Program-made: the position numbers and the translations under genes
NCBI GenBank assembly: GCA_037349315.1
Contig: JBAIAC010000134.1
Location: forward strand, 496,001 to 560,000
Source: Chelydra serpentina
Lineage: Eukaryota > Chordata > Testudines > Chelydridae
Length of the DNA stretch: 64,000 bases
Direction of reading: 5' to 3'
In this document: positions 10,960 through 20,076 of the stretch, one piece after another
Layout of the letters: each line of letters begins with the position of its first letter
How positions within the stretch are numbered: position 1 is the stretch's first letter
The notes under the pieces: generated by a model
Told to the model about the DNA's origin: nothing
Database searches by the model: none
What the model saw: only the letters and a program-made list of their open reading frames with translations

Positions 10960-11720
10960 AGGTGTGTGGCTGAGATCAGGGCTCTCGTTCTGAGCGTGGC
11001 TCAGGCCTTGCCTGAGATCAGGTCCCCCCGTGTGCCGGGCACGGCACAAACCCTGACCAAGCTTGGGCCGCTGGTGACAGGAGCTGGAGAGACCCCTACA
11101 GAGAGCAGGGACCTTGTGCCGGGGGCGACAGTGACCCCGACTGAGCTCCGGGCCCCTGTTGTGCCAGGCCCTGCAAAGACACCAAGTGAAATCAGGCTCC
11201 CGTTCTGCCAGGTGCTGCAGAGACAACAAACAAAATCAGGGACCTTGTTCTTCCTGGAGCTGCAGAGACCCCAACTGAGATCTGGGCCCCGTTCTGCCAG
11301 GCGCTGCAAAGACCCCAACAGAGGCCAGACCCCGCTGTTGTGACAGGCGCTGTGGAGACCGCAACTGAGATCTGCCCCCCATTGTGCCAGGTAAAACCAA
11401 GACCTAGACTGAGATCACGGCCCCCCTTGTGCCAGGCAGCGCACAACTGCTCCCTGGTTTCCTGCCTCCATTGTGCTGGGCACTTCAGAGACCTCGACTG
11501 AGATCTGTGTCCCCGTTGGGCCTGGCCCTGTACTGCCCCAGACAGAGATCCTGCCCCCACATTTTGCCAGATGCTGCAGGGACCCCAAATCAATTCAGGG
11601 ATCCTGTAATGCCGGGAGTTGCAGAGCCCCCGGCTGAGGTCAGGCCCCTGTTGTGCAGGGCTCTGCACAGACACTGACCAAGATCAGGGTCCCCATTGTG
11701 ACAGGTGCTGAACAGACACC
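10960..11720 (+). repeat. 45-bp degenerate tandem repeat (about 16 units)
   Basis: A motif like 'gtgccaggcgctgcagagaccc' recurs near 11031, 11071, 11117, 11161, 11206, 11250, 11295, 11340, 11384, 11430, 11474, 11519, 11565, 11610, 11653 and 11698, about every 45 bp. Since 45 is 15 codons, this explains the overlapping ORFs on both strands (10966-11343 plus; 10888-11229 and 11192-11674 minus). Units are diverged from each other, so the array is old. Confidence 0.85.
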
Positions 11721-11721
11721 A

Positions 11722-12006
11722 AGGGTGTCTCTACCCTGCCATTAACAACCCACAGCTGGCCCGTGCCGGCTGACTCAGGCTCACAGGGCTCAGGCCAAGG
11801 GGCTGTTTAATTGCAGTGTCGCTGTCTGGGCTCGGGCTGGAGCCAGGCTGGAGGACCCTGCGAGGTGGGAGGGTGCCAGACCTTGGGCTGCAGCCCAAGC
11901 GGGAACATCTACACCACAATGAAACAGCCCCACAGCCTGAGCCGTGTGAGCCCAAGTCAGCGGGCACGGGCCAGCTGCCGGTGTCTCACTGCAGTGTAGA
12001 CATACC
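11722..12006. mobile_element. Palindromic MITE, about 285 bp
   Basis: The two halves are imperfect reverse complements. The left end ggtgtctctaccctgc with cagctggcccgtgcc pairs with the right end gcagtgtagacatacc and gggcacgggccagctg, and the centre repeats ctgtttaattgcagtgt in inverted form. I recognise this as a common turtle element type with GTCTACACTGCA termini. No target duplication was defined. Confidence 0.75.
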
Positions 12007-12054
12007 ACAGTGACAGAGTCCTTGCCACAAAAACCTCAAAAGCTAAATAGCAAA

Positions 12055-12180
12055 TGGTGGGAGGCTACTGTCCATTTTACAGGTGGGGAAACTGAAGCTC
12101 AGATTGCTGAAGTAATTTGCTCAAGTTTGCATGGAGAATTTGGGGCAAAACTGAACCCAGATAGTTTGAATTCTTGCCTC
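12055..12180 (-). repeat. MIR/CORE-SINE-like fragment
   Basis: 'ccattttacaggtggggaaactga' reversed gives the well-known MIR core phrase (tcagtttccccacctgtaaaatgg), followed by the expected region that reads 'aagtaatttgctcaag' on this strand. Ancient amniote SINE remnant. Confidence 0.75.
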
Positions 12181-12244
12181 TTCCCTTAACCCCAAGCCCA
12201 GCTTGTGTGTGGACAGTGTTGTTTTTGTCTGTGTTTGCATTGCA

Positions 12245-12405
12245 TTCGCTTCCAAGGGAGGCTGTGGAATTTCCTTCATTGGAGGTTTTTAAGACCAGGT
12301 TAGAGGTACGCCAGTCTGGGAATGTCTAGGGATACTTGGTCCGGCCTCATCACAGGAGGCTCGAGTAGACGACCTCTCAAGATCCCTTCCATGCCTACAT
12401 AGAAA
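12245..12405 (+). repeat. LINE (CR1-type) 3' fragment
   Basis: Reads as a CR1 3' end on the plus strand: 'ggaatttccttcattggaggtttttaagaccaggttaga' through 'gacctctcaagatcccttccatgcc'. Truncated at its 5' side. Confidence 0.75.
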
Positions 12406-12417
12406 TAATTCTCTTTT

Positions 12418-12650
12418 GTGCTGTGTCCTGTTCCACGCTGAGCTGTTTTGCATGGTGCCATTTGGAACAGTGATCGCACCATGTTGCGTTGCATAGTTTA
12501 TGGTGCATTGTTTTGCTTCAGCTCGTTTGGTGCCTGTGTTGTGTTGGTTTGAGTTGGGCTATTTTCCATTGTGTACTTTTGTCCTAGGATTTTTTAGTTT
12601 GCATTGTTTCTTTGTTTTCCTTTTTATTGTCATTTTAAGCTGTGGAGTGT
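12418..12650 (+). repeat. Degenerate TG-rich repeat of a family also at 54400-54690
   Basis: Built from loose variants of 'gttgcattgttttgc' and 'ttccacgctgagctgttttgcat'. The latter phrase recurs, reverse-complemented, at about 54640-54670. Both copies lie next to the 3' end of a CR1 fragment. Confidence 0.6.
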
Positions 12651-13103
12651 AGGTTGTGGGGTTTGTTTGTTTTTCTGAATTGCCTGGCATTATGTTGTCA
12701 TCACACCAATCCCTACATAAAGGTATGGAGCTCAGTCTTGAAGCCAGTTAGGTTTTTTGCCCCCACTGCTTCCCTTGGGAGGCTGTTCCAAAACTTAACT
12801 CTGATGATTAGAAACCTTCACCTCATTTCAAGCCAAAACGTATTGATGGCCGATATATATTTGTTCTAGTGCCAGCATTGGTGCTTAACCTAAATAACTC
12901 GTCTCCTTCCCTGGTATTTATCCTTCTGATGTATTTATAGAGAGCAGTCGTATCTCCCCTTAGTCTTCTTTTGGTTAGGCTAAACAAGCCAAGCTCTTTG
13001 AGTCTCCTCTCATAAGGCAGATTTTCCATTCCTTGGATCATCCTAGTAGCCCTACTCTGCACCTGTTCCACTTTGAATTCATCCTTCTTAAACATGGGAG
13101 ACC

Positions 13104-13206
13104 AGTACTGTTATACAGGGCACTGATGAGACCTCATCTGAAATACAGTGGAAATACAACACAGTATTTCAGATGAGGTCTCATCAGTGCCCTGTATAAC
13201 TGTACT
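13104..13206. repeat. Near-perfect 43-bp inverted repeat with 17-bp loop
   Basis: Arms 13110-13146 and 13164-13200 are perfect 37-bp reverse complements, extending to 13104/13206 with one mismatch. The spacer is 13147-13163. The right arm is ordinary LINE sequence (the part reading 'agatgaggtctcatcagtgcc'); the left arm is an inverted extra copy of it. Confidence 0.95.
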
Positions 13207-13610
13207 AACCCTTCCCTGTGTCTACTGGAAATACCTCGCCTGATGCATCCTGGGACTGCATTCACCTATTTCATGGCCGCATCGCATTGGCAGCTCATAG
13301 TTATCCTGTGATCAACCAATACACCTAGGTCTTTCTCCTCCTCTGTCACTTCCAACTGATAATTCCCCAGTTTATTGCAAAAACTCTTGTCGTTAGTCCC
13401 TAAGTGTATAACTCCGCACGATTAATTTTCATCCCATTTCTATTACTTCAGTTTTCAAAGTCATGCAGATCTTCTTGGATAATATTCCTGCCCTCCTCCA
13501 TACTGGCAATCCCTCCCAGCTTTGTGTCACGCTCCCACTCTTGCCAACGTCACTAATAAAAATGTCGAATAAGATTGGTCCCAAGACTGATCTCTGAGGA
13601 ACTCCACTAG

Positions 13611-14012
13611 TATAGAATCATAGAATCATAGAATCTCAGGGTTGGAAGGGACCTCAGGAGGTCATCTAGTCCAACCCCCTGCTCAAAGCAGGACCAACCC
13701 CAACTAGATCATCCCAGCCAGGGCTTTGTCAAGCCTGACCTTAAAAACCTCTAAGGAAGGAGATTCCACCACCTCCCTAGGTAACCCATTCCAGTGCTTC
13801 ACCACCCTACTAGTGAAAAAGTTTTTCCTAATATCCAACCTAAACCTCCCCCTCTGCAACTTGAGACCATTACTCCTTGTTCTGTCATCTTCTACCACTG
13901 AGAACAGTCTAGATCCATCCTCTTTGGAACCCCCTTTTAGGTAGTTGAAAGCAGCTATCAAATCCCCCCTCACTCTTCTCTTCTGCAGGCTAAACAATCT
14001 CAGTTCCTCCCT
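13611..14012 (-). mobile_element. Young 5'-truncated CR1 insertion
   Basis: Starts with the 3' tail repeats (atagaatcatagaatcatagaatc) and encodes the last roughly 100 codons of CR1 reverse transcriptase (13704-14033 frame) ending [10 protein letters not shown]. It is almost identical to 59560-59960 of the long CR1 in this window, so it belongs to the same young subfamily. It sits inside the older LINE at 12690-14285. Confidence 0.9.
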
Positions 14013-14285
14013 CCCTCCAGCCTGACAACTCACCGTTCAGTAGGGCACCTTGTAGTCTCCCCTGTAACCAATTCCTTAGCAACCTTCCAGTTCTCATATT
14101 AATCCCCATCTTCTCCAATTTAACAAGTAGTTTCCCACATGGAGCTGTATCAAATGCCTTACTGACATCCAGATAGATTAGAGGTACTGCATTTCCTTTG
14201 TCCAAAAATGAGTTACGTTCTCACAGAAGGAGATCAGGTTTCTCTGGCACGATCTACCTTTGGTAACACCATGTTTCATTTCTTT

Positions 14286-14492
14286 GTAGTGCTGAAGGCT
14301 GGAAGGAACTGTTAGCAATAGGCTGAGAATGGCCATGTGGAGGTGGGGGAGGGGATGGCAGACAGTGGGGGGGTGAGTGGGACGTGGCATTGGAGGTGTA
14401 TCTGGGATTTTGTTTTGTAGGAGTTCATGTCTCTGCTCCCTGTGGCCGTGGTGCATCCGTACCAAAGCAGCAGAGCAGACGCACACACCATA
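14286..14492. other. Unassigned DNA before the provirus
   Basis: G-rich sequence with no recognised element. It ends in the 4-bp target gctc used by the ERV. Confidence 0.4.
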
Positions 14493-14496
14493 GCTC
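14493..14496. repeat. Target site duplication (left) of the ERV
   Basis: gctc here and gctc at 22340-22343 flank the two LTRs. A 4-bp duplication is what gammaretroviral integrases make. Confidence 0.8.
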
Positions 14497-14908
14497 TGTT
14501 AGGTAAAAAGCAAGTCCCTACTCACCTCTCCAGCACCCGAGTTCGTGCGGAGTTGGTATGGGGCTCACAATCTGTCAGAGACCAGACACCAATTCGTTGA
14601 TCAACGGGCTCACACTATCCTTAGCTCAAAAAGCTTCAGAGTAAGTGTGGCCAGTTTATTAGGGGTGAGCATCAATATTTATACACAGAAGTAAACAAAG
14701 TGATTAATAGATCATAATGGTCATGCATAATCAATCAAGATTCTACAGGATAAAACAGGTTAAAATGTAAATTCTAAAAGACAAAGGGGAGATGCCTACT
14801 TAAGGGGAGGGGGGTGTCATGAGTAGTTCGCAGGTCAGAGCTTTGATTAAATGTTCAGACAGAGACATCAAGTTAAAGTTTAAGCTCATCAAAAGTTCAG
14901 ACTCAACA
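14497..14908 (-). repeat. 3' LTR of the ERV
   Basis: 412 bp with TGTT...AACA ends. On the minus strand it holds TATAAATA near 14683-14676 and AATAAA at 14660-14655. Practically identical to 21928-22339. Confidence 0.95.
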
Positions 14909-14919
14909 TTCCTCCATTT
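14909..14919 (-). other. Polypurine tract of the ERV
   Basis: Directly upstream of the 3' LTR on the minus strand is the purine stretch AAATGGAGGAA, in the position where plus-strand DNA synthesis is primed. It is short and contains one T. Confidence 0.6.
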
Positions 14920-14960
14920 GTAGCTTTGGGATAACTATTTACCAAAAGCTACACCCCATT

Positions 14961-16422
14961 TTAAGGAGCCAAGGGCCGCTTGGCAATTTCAGCCTGGGCC
15001 AACTCGAAGAGAGTAAGGCCCTTGGCTGAAGTAGGAAAAGAACAAACTGACCCACATGAGTCTATGAGGGAGGGGACACACTGAATACAGCAACACAGTA
15101 TTATAAGGATTACTATGGCCCCAACAATACCCACCAAGAGTTTTTAACCCACCCAAATCCAGGCAGCCAATTCCATAAGGCTCCCCACCAATCATAAGGT
15201 GGCTGGCCAGAGGAGTAGTTCTTAGCCATTTCCCTTAGATGTTTGGTACGTTGAAAAGTGTCAGAGTAGGTGTCATTTACAAAAACACAGCATTCTTCAT
15301 TTATGAGGGCGCAAGTTCCTCCCTGGGCTGCTAACATTATATCTAAAGCCATTCGGTTTTGCAAAGCTAACTGGCGCAGCTGGGACATTTCCCCGGCCTG
15401 ATTCTCAAATAGGGTCGCAGTTTCATTGGTTAAAGATTCTAGTAGTCCCTGTAGACGGATGACACCACCCCTCAAGCTAATGAGACCAGCCCACCGCTGC
15501 CACGACAAACCATCACGGATATTAATATCTCTGAAGGTTTCACGGATGTTACGAATGTGGGGAAAATGAGGGGGAGTGAGGGAGATGCGAGAAGGCAGTG
15601 TTAGCCACGCTAAATAACATGACCCTGCCCAATCAGGGGAGAGAAAGTAATAAGCTTTGGGCCCGCACACCCAGTATGTTCCATACAATGCGTTTTGGGT
15701 ATTCCATTTCTCAAAGTAGGAGGTAACCCACCACCCGTTGGACCACTGTTCCCCTGGTAACGCAGAGGGGTCGTTGTGCGAACTGCAGAGGCACAATTTG
15801 GTAGTGGTGTTTTCAAAGGGCAGTGTAGTACTGCTTGAGCAGTTGTAGAAGGCAATCGTATATCCCTTAGCAATTAGTTGGACACCCTCATGATCTGAGC
15901 AGGGCTTTTTAAAAGCTGACTCTGAAGGCTTGCCCACCCATGAAAAAGTTGGATCGGGGTGAGGGATCCACATATGGGATAAGTGGGATGCGCAAGGCTT
16001 GAAGCCAAGATTTTTACTAAAGGCAGTGCCATTAAAATACATGTTGCATTTACTTGTTCCCACAAAAGTTGACCCCTTTTCTTTAACAAAACACAGTGAT
16101 CCTGTCTGATTGGTTACCCTGAGATATCTGTTAATTGGCACTCCTGTTTTGTCCCATGTAAGATTGTGTTGGACTGGATCTTTTACTCTAGCCGGTGGCA
16201 TCCAAGTCATATTAGCAGTGGTCAGGGGAATGGGTGTGAAGGGGAGTCCCTGTTCTGCATTTACTGGAAATTGAGTACATACCAGCAATTACTTCTATTT
16301 CCTAAAATACGAGTTTTAACCTCGTGGGAATATCTAATAAAAGCATTATCTTCATAAGCAGAAAATAAACTAAAAAGGCATAGTAAAAAACATACAGTTG
16401 TCAGAATAAAAGGTCCTCTCAT
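14961..16422 (-). pseudogene. env: ERV env, with at least two frame breaks
   Basis: Envelope glycoprotein gene. An ATG at 16422 opens a hydrophobic leader-like segment (about 20 residues) whose frame stops at 16261. The main body is open in another frame from about 16288 to 15113 and encodes surface and transmembrane subunits: several N-X-S/T sites, a Cys-rich surface part, and a transmembrane region with the LQNRxALD motif followed by a CX6CC motif (CALINEECC), typical of gamma-type Env with a covalently linked transmembrane subunit. A hydrophobic membrane anchor and short tail lie in a third frame, ending at 14961. So the gene is broken near 16285 and near 15140 and cannot make full Env as read here. 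The ATG overlaps the pol stop (ATGA, 16422-16419). The breaks could be real decay or sequence error. Confidence 0.85.
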
Positions 16423-16857
16423 TTTTGCCGAGTCAATTTAAGTCTGATGTCTGAAAGAGGTAAGCTGGTCCACTGGTCAGAGGCAGTGTCCTCAGTGGTG
16501 GCAAGAGCTGCTGGTCCGTCACTGTGGTCCACTACGGCTGGCTTGACGTGGGAGTGGTGGATCCAGGATTTGCGTCCTTCCAGGAACACTGCAGTCTGGG
16601 TTGTTAAAAGAACCTGGTGGGGTCCAGTAAACCTCGGCTGGAGGGTGTCGTCACGAACGAACTTTTTAGCCCAGACGAAGTCCCCTGGTTGGAACGGGTG
16701 GATCTGTTCTTCCAGCGGCACGGTCTGGGAAAACTGCGAGGCTTTCCAAAGGGTACGGAGGCGAGCCTGTAGGGAGAGAAACTGGCACGCGGTCATATGA
16801 TCCCCTCCCAATAGTGAAACATCAGCACGTGGTAGCGCCCCGCCTTTGAAGGGGGGG
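16419..16857 (-). pseudogene. pol: ERV pol 3' end (integrase C-terminal domain), shifted frame
   Basis: After the 8-base G run at 16851-16858 the integrase reading continues in a different frame, open to the TGA at 16421-16419. The segment has the features of a retroviral integrase C-terminal domain (FQPGDFVWAKKF, then a W-rich basic stretch ending in WIHHSHVKPA), the SH3-like DNA-binding part. It is cut off from the main pol frame by a one-base length change in the homopolymer, which may be a real frameshift or a sequencing error. Confidence 0.8.
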
Positions 16858-19800
16858 GTGTCCATAGAGCAGTTCAAAGGGGGATAATCCCAATACACGG
16901 GTTGGGCGAGTACAAAGGTGAAACAGGACCAAGGGAAGTACCTGAGGCCACTTTAACCCTGTTTCCTGACAGTATTTAGCCAATGTAAACTTAAGCTCCC
17001 TATTCATACGCTCAACTTTCCCGCTAGACTGGGGGTGGTAGGGTGTATGAAAGGAGTGTGAAATGCCCAGTCCCTGTTCTAAACGGCCAAGGACATGACC
17101 AGTAAAGTGAGGTCCGCGATCTGAGTCAAGCACGAGAGGGATGCCAAAACGGGGTACAATGTCTCTAAGGAGGATCTTCGCCACTGTGGCAGCAGTACAA
17201 TTAGCAGTAGGAAAAGCTTCGACCCAGGAAGTCAGAGGGCAAACCAAAACAAGGAGGTGCTTTTTCCCAAAAGCCTTTGGCATATCTGCAAAGTCAATTT
17301 GAAGATGTTGAAATGGAGCAGCAGGCGGAGGTTTTTTACCCTTAATTTTGTTAAGAGGCGGAGCAGGTCCATTACGCTGACATGTGCTGCATGCTTTCAC
17401 TATTGACAGGCAGTAGGGTTGAATGCCTGGAGCATACCAAAAGCGAGCGATGGTGTCCACAAGGGCGTGCGTGCCGTAGTGACCCCCCTTATCATGGTGC
17501 CACCGAACTGCCACGGGGTATGTGGAGCGAGGGAGGCAGGCTCGGCCATCCGGCATAAGCCAGGTCCCTTTGACCAGAGTGGCTCTGAGGCTCTCCCACG
17601 ACTGTAGTTCAGCAGCGGGTACTGGTACGGGGTGCGGTGGAGTAAAGGAGGAGGCTGCAATAGCCAACGTGGGCATGGCTAAGGGTAAGACGGCAGCCGT
17701 CTTGGCGGAGGCGTCAGCCAGGGCATTCCCACGGGTGACGGGGCTATCATCTTTAGTATGGGCCCGGCAGTGAACTACAGCCAGGACCGAGGGTTCTTGG
17801 AGGGCGTCCAAAAGCTTGTGGACAAGGGGGAGGTGCTGAATGGGTTTACCGGCAGCTGTCTGGAAACCTCGAAACTTCCAGAGGTGGATGTGACAATGCA
17901 CAACTCCAAAAGCATACTTACTATCAGTAAAAATGGTAACGGTCTTACCAGCGGCCAACTGGCATGCTCGGGCCAGGGCATAGAGTTCGGCGGCTTGGGC
18001 TCCCCAGTTGCCTGGCAGTGAGGCGGCCTCTTGAATGTCCCATTCAGAGGTGACTGCATAACCGGTGAAACGCTTGCCATCAACATAGAAGGAGCTTCCG
18101 TCCGAGAAGAGGATCCAATCAGGGTTGTCCAGTGGCACGTCAAACAGGTTGTCCCTTATCTGTAAGATGCTATAAACTACTTCCACACAGTTGTGCTGAT
18201 CCTGGAGGACTGGCAGGTCAGGAAGCAAGGTAGCTGGATTAAGGGGCCCACACCTTTCAAAAATCAGGTTAGTGTCTTCTAAGAGTTCGGCCTCTAGCTG
18301 TTGCTGACGATGGGCCGAAAAGACTTGGGTTGTGCCCCTACGCAGAAGGGCTGACAAGGCATGAGAGGTCCAAACCGTGGTAAAATGACCCAGGGTCAGG
18401 CTCTTTGCCTTTGTGATCAGCAGGGCAGCTGCTGCCAGAGTCCGGGTGCAGGATGGGGTTCCCTGAGCGACAGGGTCGATCTGCTGAGAGTAAAAAGCAA
18501 GCGGGAAATGGTGGGGTCCGCTCAGCTGGGTAAGGACGCCACTAGCAATTCCGCCCCTCTCGTGGACAAAAAGGTGAAAGGGTTTGCTGTAATTGGGGGG
18601 GCGGAGAGACATGGAGGAGGCCACACTGTCCTTGAGTAACTGAAAGGCTTGGATCGTGTCCGGGGACCACTGCAAAGGGTCAGGAGCAAGGTTAGCAGTG
18701 AGTCGGTGGAGCGGTTTGCTTAACTCCCCGCAGGACGGCAACCAGGGGCGACAGAAGCCAATTAATCCTAAGAAACCTCGAAGTTGTTTCTTGGTGTTTG
18801 GCAGAGGGCAGTTTTGGATAGTCTTTATGCGGACTGGGTCCATTTGTCGCCCCTCTGGGGTTAACAGGAAGCCCAGATATTGGACCTTCTGTGAGACCCA
18901 CTGAATCTTGTTAGGGTCTACCTTGTGGCCTCTGGCGTGTAGGTATAATAAAAGTGCCTTACCATCGATGCGGAGGGCAGCTTCTTCGCGGTTACCTAAT
19001 AGGATGTCATCTACGTATAGGACTAACGTGGATCCCTGCGGACTGGTGAAGCCTTCCAGGTCGTGGCGGAGGCATTGGCTGAAAATCGTGGGGCTGTCTC
19101 TGTAGCCTTGAGGAAGTCGTTGCCAGACATAACTTTGTCCCTCCCAGGTGAAACCAAAGAGATACTGAGAGTCTGGGTGCACAGGAATGCTGAAAAAGGC
19201 TGATTTTAAGTCAATAACAGTGAACCACTCAGCATCCCAGGGGATTTGGCTGATGATAGTAGCTGGATCAGGAACTACTGCATGAAGAGGGACCACATAC
19301 TGATTAACAACCCGTAGATCCTGTACAAAGCGCCAACGAATAGGGTCTCCGTCCTTTTTAGGAGGCTTTTTGACAGGCAGTATAGGGGTGTTACAGGGAG
19401 TGCGCTGAGGGCGGACTAGCTTTTGTGCAATGAATCCCTCGATAATGGGGCGGATGCCCTCCCGGGCTTCCAGCGACAGGGGGTATTGAGGGACTGACGG
19501 GGGGGTTAAGGAGGGCTTCACTTGAATCCTTACTGGCTCTGCCGAAAGGAGCAGGCCAACATCAGTGTCAGAAATTCCCCAGAGGGTCAAAGGCAAGTCA
19601 GTGAGGTCAGGGGAGAGAGAGGGGGGGTTTTCCCAATTACCCTGAGTTGGGGCCGAATCTCCTAACACTGTCATCAATAATCCTACCCCTTCAAGAGTGC
19701 AGGTTAAAGTAGCCTCAAGCTTACAGAGTAAATCCCGGCCCATCAAAGGGATCGGACAAGCTGGGGAAAAAAGAAAACGGTGAGAAAAACATTTATCAGC

Positions 19801-20076
19801 ATAAACAACATTTAGAGGCAAAGTGAGTCCCAGAGACTGTGGGTTGCCCTCCACCCCAGTTGCAGTTTTAACCTCAGAGGATAGCCAGGGGGAGGGGGCA
19901 TGATTTAAGAGAGAGAAAGTAGCTCCAGTATCAATGAGGAAAGAGACGGGCAGGCCTTGGACTGAAAGGGTTAGATGAGGCTCTTTGCTGGGAGGGGAGA
20001 AAGTGAGGAAGGAGCCAGCGAAAGACATTAAGGAAATAAGACCATCACATTGTTTGCCTTCGCCCCCGGGGTACCG
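16822..20076 (-). CDS. pol: ERV pol: protease, reverse transcriptase, RNase H, integrase
   Basis: Open in the gag frame from just after the gag TGA through 16822; the first Met is at 20028, giving 1068 residues, but translation is expected as a Gag-Pol readthrough. Residues numbered from that Met: protease LIDTGAT with catalytic D33; reverse transcriptase LPQGYRDSP at about 305-313 and YVDD at 338-341; RNase H with D643, E681, D702 and D772; integrase with a zinc-binding HHCC region (H844 to C883) and a DD35E triad D912, D970, E1006. The protein copies viral RNA into DNA, degrades the RNA and inserts the DNA into chromosomes. All catalytic residues are present. The natural C-terminus is lost because the frame shifts at the G run 16851-16858; the last about 10 residues here are out of frame. 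Confidence 0.93.
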   Translation of the reverse strand, partial: RYPGGEGKQCDGLISLMSFAGSFLTFSPPSKEPHLTLSVQGLPVSFLIDTGATFSLLNHAPSPWLSSEVKTATGVEGNPQSLGLTLPLNVVYADKCFSHRFLFSPACPIPLMGRDLLCKLEATLTCTLEGVGLLMTVLGDSAPTQGNWENPPSLSPDLTDLPLTLWGISDTDVGLLLSAEPVRIQVKPSLTPPSVPQYPLSLEAREGIRPIIEGFIAQKLVRPQRTPCNTPILPVKKPPKKDGDPIRWRFVQDLRVVNQYVVPLHAVVPDPATIISQIPWDAEWFTVIDLKSAFFSIPVHPDSQYLFGFTWEGQSYVWQRLPQGYRDSPTIFSQCLRHDLEGFTSPQGSTLVLYVDDILLGNREEAALRIDGKALLLYLHARGHKVDPNKIQWVSQKVQYLGFLLTPEGRQMDPVRIKTIQNCPLPNTKKQLRGFLGLIGFCRPWLPSCGELSKPLHRLTANLAPDPLQWSPDTIQAFQLLKDSVASSMSLRPPNYSKPFHLFVHERGGIASGVLTQLSGPHHFPLAFYSQQIDPVAQGTPSCTRTLAAAALLITKAKSLTLGHFTTVWTSHALSALLRRGTTQVFSAHRQQQLEAELLEDTNLIFERCGPLNPATLLPDLPVLQDQHNCVEVVYSILQIRDNLFDVPLDNPDWILFSDGSSFYVDGKRFTGYAVTSEWDIQEAASLPGNWGAQAAELYALARACQLAAGKTVTIFTDSKYAFGVVHCHIHLWKFRGFQTAAGKPIQHLPLVHKLLDALQEPSVLAVVHCRAHTKDDSPVTRGNALADASAKTAAVLPLAMPTLAIAASSFTPPHPVPVPAAELQSWESLRATLVKGTWLMPDGRACLPRSTYPVAVRWHHDKGGHYGTHALVDTIARFWYAPGIQPYCLSIVKACSTCQRNGPAPPLNKIKGKKPPPAAPFQHLQIDFADMPKAFGKKHLLVLVCPLTSWVEAFPTANCTAATVAKILLRDIVPRFGIPLVLDSDRGPHFTGHVLGRLEQGLGISHSFHTPYHPQSSGKVERMNRELKFTLAKYCQETGLKWPQVLPLVLFHLCTRPTRVLGLSPFELLYGHPPLQRRGATTC

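Larger units (their letters stand above)
12690..14285 (-). repeat. Old LINE (CR1/L3-like) fragment, interrupted
   Basis: Minus-strand remnants of a LINE reverse transcriptase: 12823-13095 encodes a segment of the type VQxRATRMIQGMENLPYERRLKELGLFSL, and 13100-13610 contains upstream RT text with many stops. The match resumes at about 14013-14280 after a younger CR1 inserted at 13611-14012. It is disrupted further by a local inverted duplication at 13104-13206. Confidence 0.75.

Noticed and set aside
10888..11674. ORFs of 105-160 codons on both strands
   Set aside because: Caused by a 45-bp (15-codon) tandem repeat.
13726..13944. Plus-strand ORF, also at 59675-59893, with the same protein text
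   Set aside because: Antisense shadow of the CR1 reverse transcriptase C-terminus, repeated because the two CR1 copies are near identical.
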